13,023 nt of DNA from NCBI GenBank assembly GCA_934215995.1, contig CAKQBC010000037.1, positions 1-13,023 of the forward strand, given 5' to 3'. This document shows positions 1 through 6,682 of the stretch, one piece after another. Numbering within the stretch: the stretch's first letter is position 1; the number at the start of each line of letters is the position of its first letter. Source of the stretch: an uncultured Bacillus sp. (GTDB lineage: Bacteria > Bacillota > Bacilli > Bacillales > DSM-1321). Below the pieces are notes generated by a model, which had not been told where the DNA came from, ran no database searches, and was given only the letters and a program-made list of their open reading frames with translations. The position numbers were made by a program, and so were the translations under genes.

Positions 1-358
1 GCCTGCCGCCCTCCCGCTGCTGGGCGCGGTATACATTCGCAGAATATGCAAGCCTGATCGGCAGCTCGTCTTTTAAAAGACGGGATGCTGCCACCCTTGC
101 GATCGGCGCTGTCATATCCGGCCGCAGCACAAGGGTATGGCCCTGCTGATCAAGCAGCTTGAACAGCTGCTGATCAAGTATTGCTGAAGCCGCTCCAACT
201 GTTTCGTAATATTCGAGTGCAGGCGTTTCGATAAACTGATAGCCCCAGCGTTTCATTTCCCCCTGGATGGATGACCGGACTGCTGCCTTTCTTTCATATA
301 AATCTGGTAATGTATCTCTCATGCCTAACGGCTTTTCAAACATAAATAATCGGCTCAA
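1..358 (-). CDS. hisZ: HisZ, ATP phosphoribosyltransferase regulatory subunit (5' part only)
   Basis: This is the first 119 codons of HisZ; the gene runs off the left edge. HisZ is a catalytically inactive histidyl-tRNA synthetase paralogue that pairs with short-form HisG in the first step of histidine synthesis. The translation contains FEKPLGMRDTLPDLYERK near the N-terminus, LRPDMTAPIARVAASRL (about 80-97) and YRAQQREGGR at the edge, which corresponds to the class II synthetase motif 2 region. The start is TTG at 358-356 (MSRLFMFEKP), chosen because GAGGTG (rc of 366-371) lies 7 nt upstream. The ATG five codons further in (343-341) has no comparable site. A terminator separates it from the acetyltransferase gene, and it has its own sigma-A-like promoter, so it probably begins the his operon. 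Identity is confident; the remainder is not visible. Confidence 0.93.
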   Translation of the reverse strand, partial: MSRLFMFEKPLGMRDTLPDLYERKAAVRSSIQGEMKRWGYQFIETPALEYYETVGAASAILDQQLFKLLDQQGHTLVLRPDMTAPIARVAASRLLKDELPIRLAYSANVYRAQQREGGR

Positions 359-433
359 AAGTATTCACCTCTATGACTTAAAAATTCCGAATCCTTTAGT
401 TCGCTAATATGGTAACAAATTGAAGTTATATGT

Positions 434-462
434 AGTTTAACGCGCAAATTCTATGCCGTCAA
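434..462 (-). promoter_or_regulatory. Predicted sigma-A promoter of hisZ
   Basis: On the minus strand, TTGACG (rc of 457-462) and TAAACT (rc of 434-439) are separated by 17 nt. This is a good vegetative promoter about 75 nt upstream of the hisZ TTG start. I see no T-box motif in the leader (no AGGGTGG-type sequence). The rest of 359-615 is AT-rich with A/T runs and shows nothing else I can support. Confidence 0.6.
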
Positions 463-615
463 CCAAAAGAATCAGAAAAATAAAAAAGACTCCCTTTTTT
501 TAAAAACGAGCTTTCATATAGTTTGTACTTTTTTGGAAAGGTTATTTGAGTTAAAGACATGCATCTAAATATATCGAGCATCTTTTGAAATCTATCCAAC
601 ATCTCACACAATAAT

Positions 616-646
616 AAAAAAACCCCGCCAGCCTAAGCTAACGGAG
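616..646 (-). terminator. Intrinsic terminator of the hprK-lgt-ppaX gene string
   Basis: Read on the minus strand, CTCCGTTAGC (646-637) pairs with GCTGGCGGGG (632-623), with some G-U pairs, around a 4-nt loop. A run of seven U follows (622-616). The stop codon of the upstream acetyltransferase gene (635-633) lies in the loop, so the terminator begins inside the coding sequence. Confidence 0.85.
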
Positions 647-1184
647 TTTGGTCTTTATTAATGCCATATATCGGATCATCCGCCCAGCGTGCGGCAAGTT
701 CTTCCTTTGTATAGATGACACGCATCGGGTTGCCGCCAACAAAAGCGCCAGACGGGACATCTTTATGAACAAGCGTTCCAGCTGAAACAATCGCACCATC
801 TCCGATCGTGACGCCGGGAAGAATGGTTGAATTGGCGCCAATCATGACTTCGCTGCCAATTTCAACCCTGCCGAGGCGATATTCCTTAATCAAATATTCA
901 TGGGCGAGGATCGTAGTGTTATATCCGATGACCGTGTTGCGGCCGACACTTATTTTTTCCGGGAACATGACGTCCAGCATAACCATGAGTGCGAATGATG
1001 TCTGATCCCCCACCTTCATTCTCAGGAAATTACGATAGAGCCAATTTTTCATGCCCAGAAATGGCGTGTAGCGCGCAAGCTGGATCACAATAAAGTTTTT
1101 GACCACCTTCAAGAACGGAACCGTTTTATACACATGCCAGAGAGAATTGCCTCCCTCTACCGGAAAACGCTCCGTTTTTCTCAT
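633..1184 (-). CDS. yvoF: YvoF-like left-handed beta-helix O-acetyltransferase
   Basis: This is a 183-residue protein of the hexapeptide-repeat acyltransferase family, which transfers acetyl groups from acetyl-CoA; the acceptor is unknown. The imperfect repeats run from about residue 77 to 150 ([48 protein letters not shown]). They end in the typical cap [15 protein letters not shown] and a short charged C-terminal tail. The N-terminal 75 residues are basic and hydrophobic but contain no convincing signal peptide. The ATG overlaps the ppaX stop as ATGA (1184-1181), so the two are translationally coupled. It is the last gene of the minus-strand string, in the position of B. subtilis yvoF downstream of ppaX. 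Its role beside pyrophosphatase and lipoprotein genes is not known. Confidence 0.85.
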   Translation of the reverse strand: MRKTERFPVEGGNSLWHVYKTVPFLKVVKNFIVIQLARYTPFLGMKNWLYRNFLRMKVGDQTSFALMVMLDVMFPEKISVGRNTVIGYNTTILAHEYLIKEYRLGRVEIGSEVMIGANSTILPGVTIGDGAIVSAGTLVHKDVPSGAFVGGNPMRVIYTKEELAARWADDPIYGINKDQTPLA

Positions 1185-1828
1185 TGGTTTTCTGCCTCAA
1201 GAATATCGAGCAGGTCAGCCATATTGTCCAGCATATAATCCGGTTCAAAGCCCGCGAGGAAATCACGGCCTTTCGCTGTCCAGGCAACACCAGCCGTTTT
1301 TGTGCCGGCGTTTTTTCCTCCATCGATATCGTGCGAATTATCGCCGACCATAATAGCTTCTTCCGGCTTCGCATCCAGCAGGCTTAATGCCTTCAAGATT
1401 GGCTCCGGATCGGGCTTTGGCTTATCCACGTGGTCGAGCGTAACAACCACGTCGAAAAACTGGTCAAGATTTGTCAGCTTTAAGCCCTTTTCAACTACAT
1501 TGGAAACTTTTGTCGTAACAATGCCCAGTTTATATCCCGATTCTTTTAAAGTCCGAACCGTTTCATATACGCCAGCAAATTCCTTCACAAGCACGTCGTG
1601 GTTCTTAATATTGTACTCCCTGTAAACCGAGATCATCTCCTCCACTTTTTCCGGGTTGATGGACTCGAATGTTTCATGCAGGGTCGGCCCCATGAATGGG
1701 AGAACATCTTCCCGCTGATAGCGGTCTGGATAATATTTTCCCAGCGTATGCAAAAATGAGGAAATAATCAATTCGTTTGTGTCGATCAATGTTCCATCTA
1801 AGTCAAATAATAGTGTGTTAATGCTCAT
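1181..1828 (-). CDS. ppaX: PpaX, HAD-family pyrophosphatase
   Basis: PpaX hydrolyses the pyrophosphate released when HprK/P removes phosphate from Ser46 of HPr, so it works functionally with the nearby hprK. The 215-residue protein begins [19 protein letters not shown], with the HAD nucleophile and acid at D9 and D11. It has a helical cap (about 20-80, including [12 protein letters not shown]), motif II in GIVTTK, a conserved lysine in DKPKPDPEP, and motif III in [10 protein letters not shown] take the ATG at 1828 rather than the upstream in-frame start, because AAAGGAAG lies just upstream and the length matches the B. subtilis protein (216). It overlaps the end of the membrane-protein gene by 11 nt and the next gene by 4 nt, indicating one transcript. 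Confidence 0.93.
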   Translation of the reverse strand: MSINTLLFDLDGTLIDTNELIISSFLHTLGKYYPDRYQREDVLPFMGPTLHETFESINPEKVEEMISVYREYNIKNHDVLVKEFAGVYETVRTLKESGYKLGIVTTKVSNVVEKGLKLTNLDQFFDVVVTLDHVDKPKPDPEPILKALSLLDAKPEEAIMVGDNSHDIDGGKNAGTKTAGVAWTAKGRDFLAGFEPDYMLDNMADLLDILEAENQ

Positions 1829-2765
1829 ATGTTGCTTCCTTTCTTTTTGCCAGATCAGCACGCTTCCAGATCGCTGCCACTGCCAATGTCAGGATAATTG
1901 CCACACCCAGGCGAATCAGCAGAAGCGGTAATACCGGAATGCCAAGCGGCACAAAAATCAAAGTATCTTCAACGACTGCGTGGCAGGCAACGAGGAAAAT
2001 AAATGCGATCGTTACATCTCGTTTGCTGACGCCATCTTCCTCTACTGCCTGAATCATGACGCCCGCCCCATAGGCAAGGCCAATCAGCAAGCCGGCTGCA
2101 AGAGTTGTAGACGTATTTTCTTTCATTCCAAGTGCCCTGGTCACAGGCGCCATCCATTTTGAAAAAACAGCAAGCCATTGCTTATCTTTTAAGATTTGAA
2201 TAATAATCATCAGTGGAATGACGATGATGGCAAGCTGGAGAATACCGAGCAAAGCAGTCTGCAGTGCATCCAGCAGGATGGGCAATGCACCGGATACCTG
2301 CTCTTCTTTTGCCGGAATAAATCCGTACTTAGCAGTTTCGGATCCTCCCTGCCAAACAAGGTTGATGACAATCGCGCTTAAAAGCGCCAGTCCGATGCGT
2401 ACTGCCAGAACGACCCAAAGCTTAACGCCGACCTTCAATGCCACTCCGGTTTCAATCAGCATATTATGTGAAAAAGACAGCATGACGGCAATAATAAATA
2501 CTTCTTTTACCGAGAGATCGAGCGTTAAAATGGCTCCAATCCCCGCATACAAATTTAAGAAGTTCCCCAATACAAGCGGTATGGCTGCATCTCCTGACAG
2601 CCCAATCAGATTCATAAGGGGCGTGATCAGCTTGATTACCCATGGAAGCACTGGCGTATGCTGAAGCAGTGCCACAATCAGCGTGACCGGGAATATGACT
2701 TTCCCGAGTGTCCATGTTGTCTTTAAGCCGGCCATCAGCCCCCGTTTGCAAGATTCAACCAGCAT
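1818..2765 (-). CDS. yvoD: YvoD-like nucleoside-recognition (Gate) domain membrane protein
   Basis: This is a 315-residue polytopic membrane protein with about eight to nine hydrophobic segments in two similar halves, each resembling the Gate/nucleoside-recognition domain. The first half is about 10-155 ([39 protein letters not shown]). The second is about 165-305 ([65 protein letters not shown]). Related proteins are transporters or spore-maturation proteins; the substrate is unknown. The start is the ATG at 2765, preceded by GGGGAG at 7 nt spacing. A longer in-frame reading would overlap lgt and lacks a good ribosome site. It lies 19 nt after lgt and overlaps ppaX, so it is in the operon, as in B. 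subtilis. Confidence 0.85.
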   Translation of the reverse strand: MLVESCKRGLMAGLKTTWTLGKVIFPVTLIVALLQHTPVLPWVIKLITPLMNLIGLSGDAAIPLVLGNFLNLYAGIGAILTLDLSVKEVFIIAVMLSFSHNMLIETGVALKVGVKLWVVLAVRIGLALLSAIVINLVWQGGSETAKYGFIPAKEEQVSGALPILLDALQTALLGILQLAIIVIPLMIIIQILKDKQWLAVFSKWMAPVTRALGMKENTSTTLAAGLLIGLAYGAGVMIQAVEEDGVSKRDVTIAFIFLVACHAVVEDTLIFVPLGIPVLPLLLIRLGVAIILTLAVAAIWKRADLAKRKEATYEH

Positions 2766-2784
2766 CTCTACTCTCCCCTGTCCG

Positions 2785-3609
2785 TTATTTCCCCTCGGCT
2801 TTATCCAAATAACGAGCTTTGGCAAGCCCCTCCGCTCTTCTATAAAAAATCAGGACTAGCGCACCAATAATAAGAACGATAGATATCGTCTGAGCAATCC
2901 TTAAATTCTCAGTAAGCATCAGGCTGTCGGTCCGCAGGCCTTCTACGAAGAAACGGCCGATCGAATACCAGATTACATACGAGAGGAAAAGTTCCCCGCG
3001 CCTTAAGTTTGCTCTTCTTAATAATATAAGGATGATAAATCCAATGATATTCCAAATTGATTCATATAAAAACGTCGGATGATAATAGGCTCCGTTAATA
3101 TACATCTGGTCAACGATAAATTCAGGCAAATACATATTTTCCAGGAATGCCCGGCTGACTTCCCTGCCATGAGCCTCCTGGTTCATGAAGTTGCCCCAGC
3201 GCCCGATTGCCTGCCCCAAAATGATGCTTGGCGCTGCAATATCAGCCAGCTTCCAGAACGATATCTTCCTTTTCTTTGCAAAAACATAAGCTGTGATGAC
3301 AGAACCAATCAAGGCTCCATGAATGGCAATTCCGCCATTCCAAATTTTAATGATTTCACCCGGATTCTGCGAGTAAAAATCCCATTGAAAAATAACGTAA
3401 TAGATTCTTGCGGAAATAATCGCAATGGGAATGGCCCACAGCATCAAATCGGCAAAAATATCTTTAGGGAGTCCCCTTCTCTCCCCTTCTCTCATCGCGA
3501 TAATGAGTGCCAGTGCAATGCCAACACCGATAATCAGGCCGTACCAGTGGACCTGAATCGGCCCAAGGGATATGGCAATCGGATCTAACGGCTGAATATT
3601 TTTTTCCAT
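2785..3609 (-). CDS. lgt: Lgt, prolipoprotein diacylglyceryl transferase
   Basis: Lgt transfers diacylglycerol from phosphatidylglycerol to the lipobox cysteine of prolipoproteins at the cytoplasmic membrane. The 274-residue protein has about seven membrane segments. It carries the family marks: [10 protein letters not shown] (21-30), the conserved H97 in HGALIG, and the signature [13 protein letters not shown] (136-148) with R137 and N140. Late in the protein come YHPTFLYES and [25 protein letters not shown] place the start at the ATG (3609), 8 nt after AAGGAG (rc of 3618-3623); the GTG two codons earlier is too close to that site. It follows hprK after an unusually long 315-nt gap containing two repeats, and is 19 nt from the yvoD-like gene. 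Confidence 0.96.
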   Translation of the reverse strand: MEKNIQPLDPIAISLGPIQVHWYGLIIGVGIALALIIAMREGERRGLPKDIFADLMLWAIPIAIISARIYYVIFQWDFYSQNPGEIIKIWNGGIAIHGALIGSVITAYVFAKKRKISFWKLADIAAPSIILGQAIGRWGNFMNQEAHGREVSRAFLENMYLPEFIVDQMYINGAYYHPTFLYESIWNIIGFIILILLRRANLRRGELFLSYVIWYSIGRFFVEGLRTDSLMLTENLRIAQTISIVLIIGALVLIFYRRAEGLAKARYLDKAEGK

Positions 3610-3629
3610 GATCACTTCTCCTTCTCATC

Positions 3630-3759
3630 GAAAAGCGCAAGGCGCCCGCTCATCGGCGGCAAGCATAAGACAAGCCGGCATGAAGGCTGTTTTTTAACCT
3701 TTGTGACGGATTGGCTTAGACCCGAGAGCCGATGGCGCCTGGAGCTAGACAGTTATCTA
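3630..3759. repeat. Interspersed repeat, copy A (about 130 bp)
   Basis: The copy is bounded by GAAAAGCGCAAG at the left and GGAGCTAGACAGTTATCTA at the right. The same ends recur in copies B and C. Inside, GGCGCC with ATCGGC (about 3641-3660) can pair with GCCGAT and GGCGCC (about 3729-3739), giving a large imperfect hairpin. The middle contains a further short inverted pair around GACAAGCCGGC. It encodes no protein. On the minus strand the element ends GCGCTTTTC and sits 6 nt upstream of the lgt Shine-Dalgarno sequence. It resembles small non-autonomous elements I recall from Bacillus-type genomes; that family assignment is an impression only. Confidence 0.8.
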
Positions 3760-3789
3760 AGTTCAAAGATATAAATTCTATTATTGCAA

Positions 3790-3851
3790 GAAAAGCGCAA
3801 GCACCTCTGGGGTGGTTTTTGCCACAGGCGCTATAGCCAGACAGTTATCTA
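3790..3851. repeat. Interspersed repeat, copy B (short, 62 bp)
   Basis: This is a compact version of copy A in the same orientation, 30 bp beyond it. It opens with GAAAAGCGCAAGC and closes with AGCCAGACAGTTATCTA, so both ends match copy A while most of the interior is missing. The remainder can still fold: AGCGC near the left pairs with GCGCT near the right, around an inner GTGG/CCAC hairpin (about 3812-3825). It looks like an internally deleted derivative, or a minimal member of the family. Confidence 0.75.
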
Positions 3852-3885
3852 TTATTCTTCGTGCTAAGCTAGTCAGGCTTATCAG

Positions 3886-3911
3886 CTTTCAATCAAACGT
3901 TTGATTGAAAG
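3886..3911. repeat. Perfect 26-bp palindrome after hprK
   Basis: The half-site CTTTCAATCAAAC is followed directly by its exact reverse complement, with no central spacer. It begins 13 nt past the hprK stop codon (minus strand). As RNA it would form an 11-bp stem with an ACGU loop, but no U-run follows on either strand, so it is a poor intrinsic terminator. As DNA it has the symmetry of a dimeric repressor operator. Its function is unknown. Confidence 0.8.
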
Positions 3912-3924
3912 TGTTTTGCCCTCT

Positions 3925-4860
3925 TTAACGATCATCATGGTCTCCGTCCTCAATCACATCCGACAGGCGGTTCGTGAACTGTTCCGCTGCATTCATCCCC
4001 ATTCTTTTTAATCGGAAATTCATGGCAGCCACTTCAATGATGACAGCCAGGTTTCGTCCGGGTCTTACCGGAATGGTCAGCTTTGTAACTTCTGTATCGA
4101 TGATTTTCATCTTTTCTTCATCAAGGCCAAGACGGTCGTACTGCTTTTTCGGATCCCACAGCTCCAAATTCATGACCACAGAAATTTTCTTATAGCTGCG
4201 GACTGCTCCAGCACCAAACAGGGTCATGACATTGATAATGCCGAGGCCGCGGATTTCAAGCAGATGTTCAATCAATTCCGGTGAGTTTCCGACCAGGTAA
4301 TCTTCATCTTCCTGCCTGATCTCCACGCAGTCATCCGCAACAAGGCGGTGTCCCCGCTTAACTAGCTCAAGCGCCGTCTCACTCTTACCAACTCCGCTTT
4401 TTCCAGTTATCAGTACCCCTACCCCATAAATATCGACAAGGACGCCATGTACAGCAGTGGTTGGAGCAAGCTTGCTTTCCAAAAAGTTTGTCAGCAAACT
4501 GGAAAAACGGGTCGTTTTCTGTTTGGAGCGGAGCAGCGGAACCGATTCTCTCTCTGCCGCTTCAATCAGTTCGTCAGGTATATCCAGTCCTCTCGTGACG
4601 ATTATGCCGGGTGTAATATCTGTACAGAGCCGTTCAAGCCGGATCTCCCGCTCGGAATTATTTAACTTTTCAACGAAAGACAGCTCGGTTTTCCCGACCA
4701 ATTGAATACGTTCAGCCGGATAGTAATCAAAATAACCAGCCATCTCCAGGCCCGGACGGGAAATATCACTCGTCGTAATCGGCCGGTTAATGCCTTCCTC
4801 TCCGGCAATCAATTCGAGCCCAAATTTTTCTATAATATCTTTTGTGCGCACTTTTACCAA
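3925..4860 (-). CDS. hprK: HprK/P, HPr kinase/phosphorylase
   Basis: HprK/P phosphorylates and dephosphorylates Ser46 of HPr and so sets CcpA-dependent catabolite repression and PTS activity. The 311-residue protein has the N-terminal domain (1-130), then H138 in HGVLVDIYG, the Walker A loop GKSGVGKS (153-160), acidic residues in LVADDCVEI (173-181), and the HprK signature [12 protein letters not shown] (200-211). The C-terminal segment is [28 protein letters not shown] take TTG at 4860-4858 (MVKVRTKD) as the start because AAGGAGG (rc of 4869-4875) lies 8 nt upstream and the length then matches B. subtilis (310). The longer GTG start at 4887 would put that ribosome site inside the gene. It is divergent from murP. 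Confidence 0.97.
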   Translation of the reverse strand: MVKVRTKDIIEKFGLELIAGEEGINRPITTSDISRPGLEMAGYFDYYPAERIQLVGKTELSFVEKLNNSEREIRLERLCTDITPGIIVTRGLDIPDELIEAAERESVPLLRSKQKTTRFSSLLTNFLESKLAPTTAVHGVLVDIYGVGVLITGKSGVGKSETALELVKRGHRLVADDCVEIRQEDEDYLVGNSPELIEHLLEIRGLGIINVMTLFGAGAVRSYKKISVVMNLELWDPKKQYDRLGLDEEKMKIIDTEVTKLTIPVRPGRNLAVIIEVAAMNFRLKRMGMNAAEQFTNRLSDVIEDGDHDDR

Positions 4861-4951
4861 AATAGGTTCCTCCTTTAATGCTGGCACTTCTGGATGATCT
4901 CTTTATATGTAACTTATAATTTCTAAAAAATTCACTCTGAAGTTTCACTCT

Positions 4952-4980
4952 ATTTTAGCACTTTTTAACGCAGAACCAAA
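4952..4980 (-). promoter_or_regulatory. Possible promoter of hprK
   Basis: On the minus strand TTTGGT (rc of 4975-4980) is followed after 17 nt by TAAAAT (rc of 4952-4957), about 90 nt upstream of the hprK start. The -10 is good but the -35 matches the consensus poorly. It is the best candidate I found in this interval. Confidence 0.35.
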
Positions 4981-5104
4981 TTTCTGAAAACGATTTTTAC
5001 AAAATTAACACTAGGCCCATATGCTTAATCCTTCTCGACAGGGACAATTTTCAGGGATATTCTGCGTATAAATATGATGATATGCTTTTTGTAAAAATAT
5101 TCAG

Positions 5105-5121
5105 ATGGTATAGACAACTAT
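5105..5121 (+). promoter_or_regulatory. NagR (dre-type) operator upstream of murP
   Basis: The sequence ATGGTATAGACAACT matches the imperfect palindrome TGGTnTAGACCA bound by the NagR/DasR branch of GntR-HutC regulators. It overlaps the -35 hexamer of the murP promoter, so binding would block transcription. The same core, TGGTATAGACA, occurs upstream of nagA. The assignment rests on motif similarity and on nagR being in the same window. Confidence 0.75.
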
Positions 5122-5139
5122 ACTAAACCTTGGTAATAT
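5111..5139 (+). promoter_or_regulatory. Predicted sigma-A promoter of murP-mupG-murQ
   Basis: TAGACA (5111-5116) and TAATAT (5134-5139) are separated by exactly 17 nt. The -35 lies inside the NagR operator. The region to -10 resembles the nagA promoter base for base over much of its length, including AAACCTT just before the -10. Confidence 0.7.
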
Positions 5140-5218
5140 GATTATGTAAGCGAATTCATTTACATTTTTTAGCTTTTATTACGTTCATTCATTTTTAAAA
5201 AAAGAGGGGGAAAAACTC

Positions 5219-6598
5219 ATGCGTAAAGAAGAACGCTTGGCGAAAGAGATTACGGAGCAGTTGGGCGGCACCGGCAATATCGCGGAACTGGCCTCCTGCA
5301 TGACCCGCCTTCGCGTGAAGCCGGTCGATGAAAGCAAAGTCAACCTGAATGGTATCAAGGATATTGATGGCGTTATGGGTGTGGTGGAAGCAGAAACGCT
5401 CCAAATCATCCTCGGACCTGGGATCGTCACCAAGGTAGCTGACGAAGTTTCCAGGATGACAGGCAAAAATGTTTCATCCGTTGATGATGATGAAGAGATT
5501 GACACTTCACTGGAAGGACTGGCAGCTCGGACGAAGGCCGGGCTCAATGAGAAAAACGCTACTCCTTTCAAGTTATTTTTAAGAAAAATTGCAAGTATCT
5601 TTATCCCGCTGATTCCAGCTATCGTTGCTTCCGGTTTGATTGCAGGGATCAATAATGTAATCATCAAATCAGGCGGAGATCCGGAATCCACACTCGTTCA
5701 AATGCTTGATTTGATTGGCTGGGGTTTATTCGGTTACCTGGGCGTGTTTGTAGGTATTAACACAGCGAAGGAGTTTGGAGGGTCTCCTGCTCTGGGCGGT
5801 GCAGCCGGTATTCTATTAATCAATCCCGGCCTTGCCAATATAACTCTTTTCGGTGAAGCATTGGTGCCAGGCCGGGGCGGCTTGATTGGAGTCATGCTCG
5901 CTGCTGCGCTTGTGGCCTTTTTGGAAAAAAGAATCCGCAAAGTCGTGCCATCAGCAATTGATATTATTGTAACACCGACACTGGCATTATTAATTACAGG
6001 CTTTGCGACATTCTTTGTCCTGCAGCCTGTTGGCGGATTCCTTTCTGATATTATCACTAAAGGTCTCCTTGGCGTTCTGGATGTTGGCGGCATCCTGGCT
6101 GGCTTAGTACTTGCCGGAACCTTCCTTCCGCTTGTTGTAACTGGGCTGCATCAAGGTTTGACTCCAGTTCATATGGAATTGATTAACTCAATCGGTGACG
6201 ATCCGCTCCTGCCGATTCTTGCAATGGGAGGCGCCGGCCAAGTAGGTGCGGCATTCGCCATCTACTTCAAAACAAAAAATGCCCGTCTGAAGAAAGTGAT
6301 TAAAGGCGGACTTCCGGTTGGAATGCTCGGTATTGGTGAACCGCTTATTTTCGGGGTGACACTGCCGCTGGGACGTCCTTTCTTAACAGCATGTCTAGGA
6401 GCTGCTGTGGGCGGTGCTTTCCAGGCGTTCTTCAAGATTGCTACAGTAGCCATCGGGGTTTCCGGCATACCGCTTGCCTTCCTCGTTCACACAAATCAAA
6501 TCGTACTGTATCTGATCGGCCTTTTAATTGCCTATGCATTTGGCTTCCTGTTCACATGGATGTTCGGATTCAAAGAGGAAATGGCTAAAAACATATAA
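5219..6598 (+). CDS. murP: MurP, PTS MurNAc / MurNAc-GlcNAc transporter, EIIBC
   Basis: MurP imports N-acetylmuramic acid, or MurNAc-GlcNAc in Gram-positives, and phosphorylates it at carbon 6. The 459-residue protein begins with a glucose-type EIIB domain (1-80) holding the phosphocysteine C27 in ASCMTRLR. After an acidic linker (86-100) comes an EIIC membrane domain from about 118 with roughly ten hydrophobic segments; H311 in TGLHQGLTPVH and GIGEPLIFGV (371-380) are typical. No EIIA domain is fused, so a shared glucose-type EIIA is needed, as for known MurP. The ATG has AGAGGGGG 8 nt upstream. I choose MurP over a sucrose or trehalose EIIBC chiefly because mupG and murQ follow. The operator indicates NagR control. 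Confidence 0.9.
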   Translation: MRKEERLAKEITEQLGGTGNIAELASCMTRLRVKPVDESKVNLNGIKDIDGVMGVVEAETLQIILGPGIVTKVADEVSRMTGKNVSSVDDDEEIDTSLEGLAARTKAGLNEKNATPFKLFLRKIASIFIPLIPAIVASGLIAGINNVIIKSGGDPESTLVQMLDLIGWGLFGYLGVFVGINTAKEFGGSPALGGAAGILLINPGLANITLFGEALVPGRGGLIGVMLAAALVAFLEKRIRKVVPSAIDIIVTPTLALLITGFATFFVLQPVGGFLSDIITKGLLGVLDVGGILAGLVLAGTFLPLVVTGLHQGLTPVHMELINSIGDDPLLPILAMGGAGQVGAAFAIYFKTKNARLKKVIKGGLPVGMLGIGEPLIFGVTLPLGRPFLTACLGAAVGGAFQAFFKIATVAIGVSGIPLAFLVHTNQIVLYLIGLLIAYAFGFLFTWMFGFKEEMAKNI

Positions 6599-6606
6599 TA
6601 ACAAGG

Positions 6607-6630
6607 AGAAGGAGGAGCATTCCTCCTTCT
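6607..6630 (+). terminator. GA-rich hairpin between murP and mupG (weak terminator or processing element)
   Basis: AGAAGGAGGA (6607-6616) pairs perfectly with TCCTCCTTCT (6621-6630) around GCAT, starting 8 nt after the murP stop. Only a short interrupted U-stretch (TTACTT) follows, so full termination is unlikely. It could protect the murP message or lower expression of mupG and murQ. The left arm contains a Shine-Dalgarno-like AGGAGG not followed by a start codon at the right distance. Confidence 0.55.
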
Positions 6631-6682
6631 TTACTTATGAAATCGCATTTTTGAAAAATTCAGACTTATAGAGGTGACTATG

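Larger units (their letters stand above)
3610..3924. other. Long hprK-lgt spacer
   Basis: In B. subtilis hprK and lgt are close neighbours. Here 315 nt separate them, holding two copies of an interspersed repeat (3630-3759 and 3790-3851), the lgt ribosome site, and a perfect palindrome (3886-3911). I found no credible reading frame and no strong promoter for lgt on the minus strand. Whether lgt is still transcribed from the hprK promoter cannot be decided from the sequence. Confidence 0.7.
4861..5218. other. Divergent hprK/murP regulatory region
   Basis: This 358-nt gene-free stretch lies between two divergent starts. It holds the hprK ribosome site, a possible hprK promoter on the minus strand (TTTGGT, 17 nt, TAAAAT; -10 at rc of 4952-4957), a weak CcpA-like sequence (4985-5000), and the NagR-type operator/promoter of murP (5105-5139). 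The rest is AT-rich, with no reading frame or RNA fold I can support. Confidence 0.6.

Noticed and set aside
359..632. T-box or other riboswitch in front of hisZ
   Set aside because: No T-box core or specifier stem is visible; only a sigma-A-like promoter and A/T runs.
2218..2664. 148-codon plus-strand reading frame inside the yvoD-like gene
   Set aside because: It is a shadow of a conserved membrane protein and has no recognisable domain.
3079..3588. 169-codon plus-strand reading frame opposite lgt
   Set aside because: It is antisense to a clearly conserved gene; composition and lack of a ribosome site mark it as a shadow.
3741..3752. CTAGACAG in the repeat ends as another NagR operator
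   Set aside because: The left half TGGT and the spacing of the core are absent; the match is only to TAGAC and belongs to the repeat terminus.
3610..3924. CRISPR array or insertion sequence in the hprK-lgt gap
   Set aside because: There are two unequal repeat copies with no regular spacers and no transposase reading frame.
3925..4887. Longer hprK reading frame starting at GTG 4887
   Set aside because: The consensus AAGGAGG would then be inside the gene, and no ribosome site precedes the GTG; the TTG at 4860 gives the family length.
5185..5691. 168-codon minus-strand reading frame over the start of murP
   Set aside because: It is antisense to the conserved EIIB domain, of low complexity (Ser/Ile-rich), and has no ribosome site or family likeness.
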